DNA of 64,000 nucleotides from Polytrichum commune (GCA_950295325.1 OX485809.1:28334001-28398000); one strand, 5' to 3'. Counted from the first letter of the stretch, positions 21,328-34,620 are shown. A program made the numbers and translations. Notes: generated by a model not told the origin, from the sequence alone.

Positions 21328-23760
21328 TTCCCCAATCTTGCAAGTTTTTCACCATGCGTACGTCCCCCAATGGCTAATAATTGTTGGGTTTACGTAATAG
21401 GTACTAAAATCCTTAATCATTAGAGTTTGAATAGGTTGAAGTGGTTCCTAAAGGTATACAATGCCGTATGAATGCGGTCTTTCTTCGCTCTAATGGTAAA
21501 GGCTCCTATCATAGAATGCGCGCGGGCCTTTCCATTTATGTGTTGTTATGGTTGTAGGCCTTTACCATGTGTACACACCTTGCTTCACCTATTGGCCTTG
21601 TTATTCTCGCAATTACTTCGGGCCTTTATTTCCCGCTTATCCACCCACATGGTGAACGGGGGCCTTAGCATGGCCCCACCACTTTCCTTCCATGCATGCA
21701 AATAGCTTGGCTTTCTTGGTCATCTTGCCGGTGACGTGGGGTGGCATAGAGTCACATATACATATATATATATATATATAATTTATTTCTTTGAGAGTGA
21801 GGATGGAATTTTCTACCGAGTCATACTAAATTCAATAAGTTGTGTGTTTTGGCAACGATTATGCAAGAAAATGTTGTAGTAGTGGTTTTTCTTGAGAAAC
21901 GAATAAGGTTGTTGGTCGAGAGAAAGGGTGGAAGGGTTTTTTGTTGGTTTGTGTTGGTAGGAGGACGTGTTTGGGACATGTGGGTTCCTAGTTTGGAAGG
22001 TGGCATGGGTTTGCAGAAGTGTGGGAGGCCAATAGATGTGATTCAAGAAGTGGGCACCTCTGGATTTGTTGAGAATGGTGTCACCTTAAAAGAAATCGAG
22101 GAGATATGTAATTATTTTTGGGGCATGTTGTCAAGTCTTTCATTTTAGGAACGTTTAATTGCGTGGTGTCACCCTTTCCAGTTTGCGGTGGCTCGTAACC
22201 CTTTAACATGTTTCTATTCTGGTAATGTGGATGAACATCATCATTTGACCTCCCTACCTAGCTCTCAATTTCTCCCTCTCCCCTCAAGCCCTTGCATGGT
22301 TCTTCTTTTAATGTTTTTGTAATTTGTTATGATAAATTTTTTGGCACCCCTGTGGTAATAGAGAACACAATTGCTCAAGTGCATGACTATTTATGTATTA
22401 GGGTGGGTGGTTTTATAAAAGCCTAGGTTGATCATATGTCATGACATGTTGTTTTCTACATTTTTAACATGGATTATGAAGATGTGATACTTGACATAAC
22501 AAGGAATTTATGTGAATTGTGCATGGTAATTGGTTGAGTTGAGTTCCAAGCCAATCCAACACCCATAATTGTTTGTGGTGCTAGAAGTGCCCCACAATAG
22601 GGGCACATGACCTATGTGATGAATAAACCCTCCTTGCCCGCTACCTAAGCTACATAGTGCTTTATGACATCAATGTTAAGCTTACATAGAGGGAGGACAA
22701 AGTGACACCATTTAGTGGGACAACAAAAAAGATTTTCAATCTTGAAGGCCCAAAAAAAATTCCCTTAACTCCGAACAACGTGGGCAACCACAAAGTGGTC
22801 AAATTCTAGTCATAGGACCAAATCATCAATTTCCAAACCTTTATTGGAGGTACTCCTTTCACAAGATGTTTAATTTAGGCTATAATACATCTTTTAACCT
22901 TTGCAATTGAGCAAAATACCTAATTTGTAGGTTCTAAAACATTGAGAAATTTGAAATGTAAGTGCCCAAAATGCAAATCGAGTTCCATGGATGCTTCAAT
23001 CATGTGCCTATGGTAAGTTTTTCTATGAGTTTCTTACCTACTAGTGAATACATACTATCTCTACAACAAATGAAATTTTGTGATTACAATATATTTATTT
23101 CAATTTTATGTTTGTGCATGCAAACCATCAAAACTAAATCAAAATATGGTCCACTCAAATTAAATACATGCACTTGTTTGAACATATACTTTGAATTATA
23201 TGCACTTGCCTACTCATGTAGGATTTTACTTCAGAATTTGTGCTCCTTCAAGTCAACAAAAATTACTCATATTCAATGCTTTGACTTTTTGGAAACATGC
23301 CCAGGCATTTGGGGGTTACTAAAAAATTTGGCTTCAAGGCACCCGCGGCCAAGTTGGCTTTGGATTATGATTTATAGAATAAATGTTTGTGTTGCTTGTA
23401 GATACAAATTTATACTTACTATCCAAAATTCAAAGCGTTTTGAATGGTTATTGTGTGGGTTCATATGGTTACATGCATATCAACACAATATTAAGATTCT
23501 ACTATGCAATAAAAGGAATTGATTTTCAAGTCTAGAAAGCCAAAAGCTATTTTTTTAAGAGGAACGAAGTGTAGTGGTCCCCATAAGAGAAAGGCTAATA
23601 TCAATAATTAAAACTTTTTAAATATTATATTTTTGAGACATTTTATTATAAATTCTACTTGGTTTGTAGTATTTGTTTTCTAAAAAGATGACAAACATTA
23701 TTAGGAATTTTTTCATGACTTCAATAGTAAAAAATCTTTACCATGCTACACTACACATTT
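21328..23760. other. Intergenic, no supported gene
   Basis: An (AT)n tract lies at about 21,762-21,782. The longest open frame here (22,962-23,522, plus) has no recognisable domain, and a CPKCKSS-like reading appears in another frame at its start. That may be a trace of a decayed transposase, but I cannot support it. Confidence 0.4.
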
Positions 23761-23903
23761 TATTTAGTGTGGCTCAAACTAATTGTGTTGCAATGGTTGT
23801 GTGGCAGCTTAAGAGGGTGTCATTTGACACTTGTTGCAATATGACAAGTTGTGTAGACCACTATAATTATCATGACACACTAATTTTCGTGCCACGCTAA
23901 ATA
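23761..23903 (+). mobile_element. TTTAGTGTGGC-type MITE, copy 2
   Basis: A 143-bp element with ends TATTTAGTGTGGC and GCCACGCTAAATA, inverted to each other over 12 of 13 bases. The interior aligns with 18,896-19,054 (TGACAAGT, ATCATGACACACTAATT). It carries no open frame of its own. Confidence 0.65.
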
Positions 23904-24939
23904 AGAGATTTAGAGGTTTGGTGTGGCCCACTTTGTGTGATAGGCCAGATCAAGTGTTCCCACACATTTATCCACCATAGTATTCATAACATTGCTTAGG
24001 CGATGATTCGTATTCACGGGCCCAACATTAGATTCGAGAATAAAACTCCAGATGCCATAATCCCATTACTTCAAATTGTATAAGAAATCATGGCAAACGA
24101 ACACAAGTCATCGAGCAAGTAATGTCATGTTGTTCAAACAAAACCATTATAACATAGTATTGCTTTCCCTTTTTCATTTACTACAAGGTACTTCAACGTT
24201 TCTTGAAACAAATTGTAAACATCTAATAAATTTCAATGCTTTAGATATCAATGTGTCTAACTTGGTCACTTGTTTCAATCACATACCTACATTTGAGTGA
24301 TATGTGATTACGTACAACTCCAAAAAACAAAAACAAAAAGACATATGTTTAATAAGATTGATTCGAATACGATAACCATTCTAAGTTCCATAGTCAATGT
24401 AATCAGAGGACTTGTATGACTAGTTAACAAACACGAGAACCTTCACCCTAATAACAACTACAATATTCATGCGAGCTCCAGAAGTTACGAGGAAAATGAT
24501 CATGGCCTCAATTTGAATTTGCTAACCATGTAAACCCTAAACCCTAAACTAACCATCCTAGGAAAAGTGGTTTTGTGGGCAAAAAATGGACTATTTAAGA
24601 CCCATTTACCTAAAGAGCAAGGACGGGGCTTCCAGCAATGGACATTGAACAGTCGCACATGATGAGATTGGCTGGCATCTCGTGAATTTAGAGCCGGGGT
24701 GTTGATCACGTTTCAATATAATTTCTCTTTTGAAAAAACAATAACAATCTCGGCAAGTGACGATAGCTGCACCGTGAAGTATCATACTGTTTACGGAACA
24801 AGAGTGGCCACATTGGGTGGTGAGTCTCCACACATTCCTTAGAATATTTCCAACCTAGAATGTCATTGCTCAACCTACCCTAAGGTCGACAACCCTCCCT
24901 TATTTGTTGTTTTTCTTATCTTACTAAGGGCGAGTGCTC
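23904..24939. other. Intergenic; AACCATTCTAAG family copy
   Basis: From about 24,310 to 24,590 the text (GATAACCATTCTAAG, CAGAGGACTTGTATGAC, CTCAATTTGAATTTGCTAACC) matches 17,690-17,830, 26,110-26,340, 46,560-46,740 and 59,815-60,000. Two telomere-like AAACCCT units at 24,533-24,546 are too few to mean anything. No gene. Confidence 0.45.
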
Positions 24940-25640
24940 ATGTAGGCCGCTCGTCCACTCAATTTTAATGTCAATCAAGACAAATCTATTCAGATGTAGA
25001 GGGAATATGGTGGAATAGTGTTTGCATGTGCCAACTACCTACACTGAACATGGTAGTCACTGTCACCATGGTAACTTTTTGGATGACACTTCTTGTGATC
25101 GTCATAGATGATGGATGAGTTCATCCATAGGCCAAAACCCTACCTTCTCTTGTCACTAACTTGTGATGAAATATTGTCATAGATGATTGAAATTTGGATG
25201 GAAAAATCACTTGGTAAGTGATAGTAATTGCAAATGTATTATCCCCCCCAAAAAATTTAACAAGGAATAACATGTGATGTTGGGTTAACATTTAGTGTTG
25301 GTGATACTATAGTACGGTTTACAATTAGTATTGAGCAAGATAATTATAATTGGTGACACTAAATATTGTATGTAGTGTAGTGTAGCTATTCCCATCTTCT
25401 CAAATCTGGGCCCACCTACTAACTTCCTCCTCATGGTTACCAAGGATAGAGTTCTAGACCAACATCAGTTCTATGGAGCCTTCGACCAGTCTTAATCCTT
25501 CCATGACCGACACTTGTAGGTTCTACGTGATTCTTTAATGGTCGCAAAGAAGTCTAGTGGCACGTGTCCATGGCCCTCCACATTCTAGTGGACCGCCAAT
25601 ATGTGGTTGGATGGAGCTTGTGCTTAACTACATGCGAACA
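24940..25640 (+). repeat. Long dispersed repeat, copy carrying an insertion
   Basis: Paralogous to 18,560-18,893. The flanks GTAGAGGGAATATGGTGG and CATCTTCTCAAATC are conserved, but the site between GCCAACTA and CTATTCCC is filled by the element at 25,039-25,380. Confidence 0.65.
25039..25380 (+). mobile_element. CTACACTGAAC...GTCACC MITE, copy 1 (with known empty site)
   Basis: The 29-bp ends, CTACACTGAACATGG...CTGTCACC at the left and its imperfect inverse ending in ...TATGTAGTGTAG at the right, both contain GTGTCACC or its variant at the inner border. The interior words (AAATATTGTCATAGATGA, AAGTGATAG, ACATTTAGTGTTGGTGA, TTAGTATTGAGCAAG) match 31,188-31,546. The empty counterpart is at 18,641-18,665. 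The flanking duplication is short, probably 3 bp (TAC/TAG), and imperfect. Confidence 0.75.
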
Positions 25641-28600
25641 CCTCCAATTTACTAGTATCTAGAATCTACATTAAAAGGGATCATTTGTGTTTGATACACT
25701 AAATACGAACGCATACACTAAATGTCAATAACCCTATGAAAGTAAGTAACAATAAATGTAAACTCAAACACTAAATATCAACTATGGTAATATGTGGAAG
25801 TTACATGTTTTGAATTTAGTTTTAGTAAGGACATGAGAAAAAAATAAAATAAAAAGGTGGTAGCAGGGAAGGTAGCGGCACATTTATGTCTAACACTAAT
25901 TGTCAAGGAATTGAAAATCAATGTTGAGCATGGTAGGGTGGTAACAACATTAATTATGTTCAAACACTAAATATCCTTTTTTAGTATAGTTAGTGAGCGG
26001 CCTACATGAAAACTCACCCTAAGACACCTATATTTAAGTGGTATGCAGTTGGCTATGGCTTCAATAACAATTTTAAAAACATTATTAAAAGGATATTATT
26101 AAAAAATTGGACAGTGTGCTCAATATATGATAACTTCTCTAAGCTCAATATTTTACATACACGGGGAGAAGGAGGAGGTAGGGAGGGGGGCATGTATGGT
26201 CGTTTAACGAGCACATAATTTTTTGACAATGAATAGGGTTTCCATATGAGCTACAAAAATTATGAGGAAAGCGGCTCCACTCTCAATTCGGATTTGCTAA
26301 CCATCTTATACTTATCACGTATATCCTAGGAGAGGTGAGCTACTTGAAATTTTTAAACCGTTTAAGACTCATCCACCTTAGATGGCATACAAACTAATGC
26401 ATGGGTTATAATAGCCACATATTACTATAAAGTGCCAATGTTTGTTAGTCTCCTCTTATGTTTGGCTATTGCTTTGAGTACGTGGGCTCTTAACCCTTTA
26501 CTTGTCCCCGGGTGCATTCCATTGAACTTAGAACTTTCATACCACACTTGATGTCGCCGTGGGCAATTCACTGACATATTTTATGATCAACCACTTGTAT
26601 GTAGAAGCCAATTTCATTATGAAGATACTGGCTTGGGCCAATGCCATCCCAACATGTTGCACATGTGCATATGGGTTAATATTCCAGCAACCCTATATCC
26701 GTGTTTCCCCACTCTTATATCATGTCGTACCCATGCTTAGGAATGAGTATCATGTTGCACCCATGCATGTTATTCCATGTCCAAGGCCAACTCAACCCCT
26801 ACACCCATGCAACCATATGCCCCCCAATACCCGTGTGTACCTGCCATATGTATGTAGGCCCGTGCCCAATGTTCATAAGCCCCCCTTGGCCCTCAATCCA
26901 TCCCATGCTCACCACCTCTCCCATATTTTCCCCACCAGAGTGGACTTGTAGTGCAGTTGTACTCCACCCACCTTTGCACATTTGTTTCTTATGTTGTTTG
27001 TCACGTGTTGGAGGAAGTCTTTGGCATGTGGCCCTCTTTCTTTAAATTTTATTTGTACGTTAGGCAAGAACGATAGGGAATAGTTTGGTGATGCCTCTGC
27101 CACCACCACCACCACCATCATGTCTTCTTTAGGACCTCAACGTTCCAAGAATTAAATTCTCAAATTTTGTTGAAACAAAAATAATTCTCTCCCGATCATG
27201 TGGTGGTGGTGAATTTCCCACCACAAAATTGAATTTCCAAATTTGGAGTTCATATGCCTATTCTAGAGGTGGGCAAAGTTCATTGATCGGACGATGAGTG
27301 TCTCTCACATTGAACTTGACTGCCATTTTGAAGCATGTTTGGTTTGGGTAGTTGCCCACACTACTAAAGATGATTGATCCTTACAATGGACAATGCCCAC
27401 ATGCAAGAAAATTCGCTTTCTCATTCAAGTCTCAATGTCTTTCTACAAGCTTCAAAATCACTTATGAGCATTATTCTCCTTCAAATTTTAAACAAAATGT
27501 CTAGGTTGAATGACATGGGATATAGACGAAGACATGACATAGCTCCATGGTGGCTTTTCTTTTTGAGAGAGTCCGTGGAGCTCTCGCGGGCATTATAGGA
27601 CTTAAAAAGATTTCCAATTCTAAAAGCTTTTTGATTTGTGGTATACTCAATAACCTCCTACCCTTACCAAACATAACACATAAAATGGTATGCTGGATTC
27701 AATAACCCAAACATGCGAGTCCATAATCTATAATAATTCCAATCTCCATCCCTCAAGAAAGAAAGAATGATCATACCACATGCTACACACTTCTCATTGT
27801 GTAGCAATAGGAAATTGAGTAGTTATGGATATTTGAATGTGTTTGAATATATTCATTTTACAGACACAAAGATGAACACATGTTTCACACAAAACAAAAC
27901 AAATCTATATACAATGAAAGACGTGGTGGTGGTAATGAGGCCGTCAACCACCATTCTTAGCCGTGTCGAGAACGGTGAGAGCTCACATGAAAAATGCTTA
28001 ATGGTCTCCCATAATCTTGGGTACACTTCTTTCAAAGAGTGAGTCGGGCTCAAGCTTAAAGATACTCATTCAAAACTCAACAAAAAAAATTTAGTGACAA
28101 AGATAGAATTGTGGTAGTGTATAGACAATTGGAAAGATTATTATGATTACTATAGTGAGTTGTCAAGTGATGAACAAGTGATAGAGAATAGATTAGTTCA
28201 CACATATTGATGGGTAAAAGGATATTGTTTGGCTCATCAATGCCTACATATTATCTTGCACCAATAATTGAAAAGGAGAGAAAAAAAACTAAAAAAATAC
28301 AATGAGAATTACTATTATACATACTTTGAGAAGCAATGGTGCCGAAATACCACTCTAAACATATGTCTTTCATAGAGTTTCAACATTCCAAAATATGTTA
28401 TCCATTTCTAAGCTATTTTACACAAAATAAAATCTATCATGAGACCACCGAGAGGTCTATCTATGGATACAACTTCATTGGCTTGAATTCATGCCTAAGT
28501 TCTAGATTTACTTCATACCTACTTTATTCATGAACTCTTCAACATCTTCATTCAAACTCGACCCACAATTGACATCATGAGGAGCCTTTGGGCATCATGA

Positions 28601-30119
28601 GAAACTCAACACATTGTCTTATCCAAGCGCGGGATTGCCGTCCATGCACTTAACTCCGTGCCTTCAAACTCAAAATTCAAAATCTCCCCCCCAAAAATTG
28701 CCACATCAAGAGTTGAATGATAAACGATTAAAAGGTGGTGGCCATTGTTGTAGAAGGATACAAACAAATGAAGTGACTTCGGATTGGATCATGACAAAGT
28801 TTGGAACACCAATAATACCTTACAAATGTTTTTTACAAACATCCAAATGTGCCCATGATTGAATTGGCACATTTGTACATCATTTCTCGATGAATGTTGC
28901 GCACAAAAGGCCCACTTTTTTCAAAACAAAGCTCACAACTACCCATAATAAGTTCACTTACACCGAGTACGAGTGCCCAAGGGCGGAAGCAGGCTTTGGG
29001 CAGCCTTCCTAATTCCTAATATGTACCCGACGTGAACATTTCACTAGCGACCACTCACTTCGCTCCCGACTTTGATTCATCATCACCCGAATTGAATCTC
29101 AACTACGGAGATTGTACATGATCTATGTTTTGATGGGCGTCCTCGACTTCTTCTTTGCATCGATGATGGATAGATATTGCAATAAGATAGATGGTGCTAA
29201 AATTGTCACTTTTAAGCGCCGAGTATACATATGTACTATCGTTGTATTGAAATGCTTTACATAACTATCCTTACGAATCAACATAGGATTCCAAATCACC
29301 AAGGACGTCTTTGTTTGAATTCCTCATGCAAAAGCTAGAAGGGTTCAAAGTTATATTGCTTATATGACTTGGAATAAACACAAGGGATTCTTAAATAAAC
29401 GACGAAGTTTGTGAAAACAACCACAGATACGTGTCAAACAGTCATAAGACTTATCAAAATTCAAATTTTCATTGCACTTGTGAAGAGGAGCAAATTATCA
29501 GCTACGTGTAGAATTAATTAAACTTGGCCAACTAAATAAATTAACAAGTTGGTCAATGATTATGTACGCATCGTTCTGGTCGTTTTAACCAATCTCTGGT
29601 CAATCTAACAATCCCCTTAGCATATGCTTATAGTGCAAGTTTACATGTGTTGGGATTGGAGGGGGGGTAATGGTTTTAACGTTCTAAATGTCATACGGAT
29701 GTTGGAGTTAGTTTTATGTCGCAAATGGTAAGATATGTGGACCTTGTGTGGTTTTTTTCAATAAAGAAACTAGACACATGTATTTTAATAGCGTATGGCA
29801 AGGCTTGTAGGTAAGCATGGACACCAAAATAAACACGTCTAACAATGAGAATGGACCAGTGCACTATAATTGTAAACACCATGCTATGTACAATAGCCAC
29901 ACAAATGGAAGGACATCATGTGTGATCTTTTGAAGAGTACAAAAATTTCCACTCTTAACTCTTGTAGCTTGTGAAATTTTCGTCCAATCCATTAGCTTGA
30001 ATTGACAAATAATCCTCATAATTTGCAATTGCTTATTGGAATAAAGAACTCCCGAGAACGTCTATGTGGAGTTGGAAGTGTCAAATTCATGTAGAGTTGG
30101 GGTGAAGATAACATAACAA
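25641..30119. other. Intergenic, no supported gene
   Basis: It contains an AACCATT-family copy with its CACCTATATTTAAGTG end at 26,022-26,340 (inverse orientation, with a G-rich run near 26,170). A CCCATGC-rich stretch at 26,690-26,960 resembles, in inverse, 63,600-63,850. A GATGGTGCTAAAATTGTCAC block near 29,188 is shared with 39,347 and 49,070. No convincing coding sequence on either strand. Confidence 0.4.
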
Positions 30120-30960
30120 AATGGACAAAAGGTTGACCAAGAAAAAAAAACATTTTCCACAATTCTATATTTTGTAAGTTTCCCACATTGTGGTCTTTTT
30201 AAAGGCTTTTAAAAAATTCAATACTTTTGGATGGAGTGGCCGGTCATCAACCTACCCCCCCCCCCCCCTTCCACAAAACAACAAGCATATACCGTACCTC
30301 ACATTTGAAGTCCATTCATGGCACTTAAGGGGCGCCCATTCAACCATCTCAAGGCATCCCATTAGGGGATGGTAGGGTGCTCAAATGGCTACGGGAGGAC
30401 TGCAACAATGGGGGGATTCACATGAGCCAACCCCTATCAACCAAAAACAAAACAAAACCTCAAGGGCACTTAAAAGGGCCATAATGTGGAAAAATGAACC
30501 AACAAAAATAATCAACAAATGTGGAAACTATTAACTTGGTGCTAAAACGACATTTTCCAAAATTTTAATTTTTTTTAAAGGTTTTTTTCCCCACAATGTG
30601 GTCCCTTGAAGAGCCCTTAAAAAATTTACTCTATTTGGCTACGGGGGGATGTTCATCAACCTAGCTCCCCCCCCCCCCCCCCCCCCCCTCTTTCCACACA
30701 ACAAAAGGCTCATACTTGGCATTTGGGAGTCCAAAGAGTTTTTGAAAGATCCTTGTAAGGGTTTGAATGTGGAGAACAAACAAAGAAAGAAAAAGACATC
30801 CAAATTTCTAGAAATTTTCATCTTGGCATTGAGACGACAATATCCAAAATTTTGGATTTTTTCTTCCTTGGTTATTTTTCCACATTTTGGCCATTTCAAA
30901 GGCTCTTCATAAATTCAAATATTATGGGTGAAGGCGTTGGTCATCAAATCCAAGTTCCAT
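30120..30960 (+). repeat. Three divergent copies of one segment with long C runs
   Basis: Successive copies start near 30,150, 30,548 and 30,835. Each reads ACATTTTCCA..., then a CCCACA(T/A)TGTGGTC-like line, an AAAGGCTTTT/AGAGCCCTT/AAAGGCTCTT line, an AAATTCAATAC-like line and a GGTCATCAA or TTCATCAACCTA line. The first two then run into C14 (30,255-30,268) and C22 (30,667-30,688) and a CTTTCCACA(A/C)AACAA line. The open frames on both strands across the C22 run come from the homopolymer. Confidence 0.65.
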
Positions 30961-31187
30961 TTTGGATTGGATACGAATCTCTTGTAGACGAGATACTCAT
31001 TTACTCTTGGACATGTAAGACTCCATGTCACTACCATGCCCCATGTCACTTTCTTAATTTATTTTTGGTTTTGTTTTTGACATGGTCATTATTTCTTGGC
31101 GACCTTGTGCGAAACAAAGCAAGTCTACCTCCTATTCTTAACCAATGTCATCGGAGAATTTAGAAAGCAAAGGTCATGGTCACTACT

Positions 31188-31546
31188 CTATATATTGTAT
31201 TAAGTGTCATATGGTATTTTATGTCATTGTGGTAGTTTTTTCTAATGACATTTCTTGTGAGTAAGTTTACCAAGTATTGTCATGTCGACTTACTTCTATT
31301 GAAACAAAGTTTGGTATCTTCTGCATCCTAACATATCTGTAACGAAATATTGTCATGGATGACTGAATTTTAAATGAAAAATTACTAAGTAAGTGATAAT
31401 TAACGCAAAATAAACAAATTGTTTTACGAGGAATGACAATATAATGATAGGTTTACATTTAGTGTTGGTGACACTATGTGCCAATTTACAATTAGTATTG
31501 AGCAAGACAAATAGCATTGGTGACACTAAATACAACATTTAGTGTA
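31188..31546 (+). mobile_element. CTACACT...GTGTCACC MITE, copy 2
   Basis: It matches 25,039-25,380 through AAATATTGTCATGGATGA, AAGTGATAATTA, ACATTTAGTGTTGGTGACAC and TTAGTATTGAGCAAGACAA. The ends TATATTGTATTAAGTGTCA and GTGACACTAAATACAACATT are inverted, and the right terminus is TTTAGTGTAG. Only five bases separate it from the next element. Confidence 0.65.
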
Positions 31547-31551
31547 GTCAA

Positions 31552-31774
31552 CTACACTGATTATCTTAATTAGTGCGTGTTACTATTCAAAGTTATGCAA
31601 TGTAATAATGTCTTATTCATAGTTCAATTTTGACGAATGAGAGTTTTTAATAAGTTATAGAACATTATAGAACACAAATGATGTTGCTTGGTAAAATATT
31701 ACACTCTCATTAGATAGTTATAGCATTGCGTAACTCCGAACAATAACACACACTGATTGGGATAATCAGTGTAG
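31552..31774 (+). mobile_element. CTACACTGATTATCCC...GGAGTTACGC MITE, copy 1
   Basis: The left arm (CTACACTGATTATC, AATTAGTGCGTGTTACTATT, AGTTATGCAATG) and the right arm (TAGCATTGCGTAACTCC, AATAACACACACTGATTGGG, ATAATCAGTGTAG) form terminal inverted repeats of nearly 60 bp. The centre is only about 100 bp. Related copies are at 46,956-47,178, 47,949-48,168 and 57,297-57,518. Confidence 0.8.
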
Positions 31775-31812
31775 GCTTGTAAACAAGCGCTTACGTGGGA
31801 GAGTGAAGAACC

Positions 31813-32318
31813 TAAGGGTCACTTCACACACGAGATTGAGAGCCCATGATCATTACACTTCAAGCACTCTCATTGGTGGAAAAGGCAGAGCCGGTCCAAG
31901 TTCACTTCACACTGCGCTTGAGGGACCAACTAAGTATGTGAATGCATGATGGACATAAAGCCTACATGGATCCCTACATGGCATCGCACAGATCATGTTT
32001 CATGGTCACTTGGACTATTTGCAAAAACCACCTCTTGGAGGGTGGCCTAACACAAAACCGGGAGACCGTGGCACTCCGAATGCTCACAGCCGTTGATTTA
32101 TTCTATTTTATCACGTGTGACGACCCACATGAATAAAAATTCACTAAAATAACATTTGGTTAAGAACCCAGTCACATGTGACTTCACACTACACTTGAGG
32201 ATCCGTGACCACACTACATGGTGTTGGAAGGTGTCTTGGGATGGCCTTTGGACACTTTCTTTTGGGCTCTCACAGTTACATGGTCACGGCTCTTGGCTCG
32301 TGTGTGAAGTGGAGTCAA
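31813..32318 (+). mobile_element. TAAGGG(C/T)CRCTTCACAC element, copy 1
   Basis: The left end TAAGGGTCACTTCACACACG is the inverse of the right end CTCGTGTGTGAAGTGG. The interior has CTTGAGGGACCAACTAAGTA, CCTACATGG, CTTGGACTATTTGCAAAAAC, CCACCTCTTGGAGG and GTCACATGTGACTTC(A/C)CAC, repeated at 35,640-36,011. The short open frames inside are not conserved between the copies. The TIRs are not like any family I can name with certainty. Confidence 0.6.
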
Positions 32319-34620
32319 TGTACATCACATACATATTGCGATAAGATCATGAGAGTGGGATATGTCTCCCTCACATAGATTTGATGTAAAATGTACATAA
32401 TGAGCTGGGGTTGAAAGAAATTAATAGTGCAGCATCATGGTATTCAGGGAGATTCTATTCAAAAGATATGGAGCCACAATTCAATGCAATTCAGGATCAA
32501 TAGTAGGAAGGTAAAGTTAGATGTGCTTTAGATGGATACTTTTTCTCCCTGCACCCACTTCTCGAAGGATATATAAAACACGCAATTAAGATAGTATAAG
32601 ATGATTGGCAAATCCAAAGTTTGCATGTTATCATGTGCTTCATAATTTCTGGAGCTCATGATATCTTATTCATTAGAATATGACGATTATGGCGCTCATT
32701 AAGTGGTCATTTAGCCCCCCCCCCCCTTCCCAACCATGTTAACTATAGAGCTTAGAATGGTTACCACATTTTGAACACATAATCAACTCTTTTTTGAGCA
32801 CATGTCTTTTTGGTGCCAATTATTAGACCCACACCTAACTAAATAACACTCAAATATAGGTGTTCAAATTGTTATTGTGTTAAACTTAGGCACGTTTACC
32901 TGAAAACATCTCAGGGTTATCTAACTTACCGGGTTTGTGAGTTTGAATGGTATAATAGCTTTGAAGACAATCGTCCTACTACTGTGCCTGAGTTAATGAA
33001 TGGTTACATCGTTCCTCATAAACAATAAAGAAATTTACAAATACAAGGATATATTCGTACCTATGTGATATTGTAAAATAACTAGGTATGTACTTCAAAG
33101 TGCTATGTACAAGAGTAGCTTGGACCCCACGGTCTCAGGCCTTTCCACTTTGTGCATGTGATTTAATGTCCCTGACCCTCCCTCTACCGCGTGCTTTGTA
33201 TGTTGCCATTGATGGCTAGCCATTTTGAAACTTTGGAATGGTAGAGTTGCATCATACCGTGCCGCCGCAACCCATGGCACCCGTGCATATGAATATGACT
33301 CGTGAAGGACATAGTTGAACTCATTGTTGTTATGCATATTTCCCCCTCCCCCCCCCTCCCCCCCCTCCTCCCCTTCCCTTAACCCATTGAAATCCTCCTC
33401 TTCCAATATAGGCCCCATCCAATGGCCATAATTCTCCATTCCCCATCTATGTTTCTCGGCACCCCCTCTCTACCCATGTTTCCTTGATCCCCTGTACATT
33501 GAGTATGGTAAACATTGTGCGCCACACTAATAAGTGCCAAAATTGCCTCCTAATTCTTAGCCATTTGGGTAGAGTGACCATTTCAAGATCAACTATACAT
33601 ACACACAAGGAACACATGTATGTAAATTATGGATATTTCTCACGGGGAGGTCACTTCATTGTCAAGTTGACACCACGTGCGGACAAAGTTTGCTACCCCT
33701 ATATTACATGCCGTACATAATTTTAAAATTTATGATATTTTTTCTACATATACATAACCATTGATAGTATCTTTTGTATACTTTTTTGAAAATTTTAGTC
33801 ATCTTTATTTCTTTTAGTAATTGTTTTAGTTCAATTCTGTGTCATTCTAGTTAGAAATGGTATGTTTTATGGAAAAAACAAATCATCAAATTTAGTTACC
33901 ACTTTTAACTATGTCATAGGTACTGTGTATATCTACTCATGAAAAAAATTTGATAAAATTTTGACCCATTTTGGTGGTGCAACTTACCAAAAGAAGATTT
34001 TTTTTGGTCGCACGTGGTGTTCAACTTGACAATGGAGTGATCTACCCGTGATATTTCTCTCTCTCAATTCTTGGAGTTAGGAAGTGAGTTAACGCTCTTT
34101 CGATTTGCAGTAACAATTGCTTTCAATAAAAATCTTACCCACAACTAGAAGTGAAAGAATATGACCATAGCGAGTGTTTAAAGATTCAAGTGTAACTAGT
34201 GTTGCACACTATTTTCATGCATGACGGTGTATATTGTTGGCCACATTTATAGGAATGTGAAGGGTAAGTCCCATTGGATTTTGTTTAATTTGAAGGAGAA
34301 TGATGTTCTAAAGTGATTTTAAAACTCACAAATGGTCATTGAGACTTGAAATGAGGAAGCATATTATTTACCCAACAATACCCTTGGCCCATGCATGCTT
34401 TCAAATTGGCATTGAAGCTCATTGTGAGACACTCATCATCTAGTCAATGAACCCTTACCACCTCTAGAATAGACATATGATTTTCATATTTTACAATTCA
34501 AACCCTCGTATATGAATTTGAAACATACACTCATGCTTATTCTATTTTAATTTATTTCATTAAGGATCCTCATCCATCCCATCACCCAGAATTATAAACA
34601 CAAACACAAGGTTCTCACAA
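32319..34620. other. Intergenic; C-run repeat at 32,702-32,870
   Basis: A copy of the CACTCAAATATAGGTGT family (C-run, AACTATAGAGCTTAGAATGG, ...) lies at 32,702-32,870. Pyrimidine runs occur at about 33,340-33,380. A minus-strand frame at 33,095-33,439 is glycine/glutamate-rich only where it crosses the C run, so it is not accepted. No gene found. Confidence 0.45.

Noticed and set aside
21840-22148. 102-codon plus frame and overlapping minus frames
   Set aside because: Frames are open on both strands through the same low-complexity G-rich/C-rich text, and no motif was recognised.
22962-23522. 186-codon plus-strand frame, the longest in the intergenic part of the window
   Set aside because: It is rich in Cys, Ile, Leu and Asn with no domain pattern, as expected from AT-rich DNA. 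A CPKC reading in another frame hints at transposase origin but is too short to claim.
24533-24546. Telomere-type AAACCCT repeats (also near 60,574)
   Set aside because: Only two units each, common by chance in plant DNA. No evidence of a telomere or interstitial telomeric array.
33095-33439. Minus-strand 114-codon frame with EEGGEGGGGG
   Set aside because: The glycine/glutamate part is the complement of a C-rich homopolymer tract; the rest shows no similarity to a known family.
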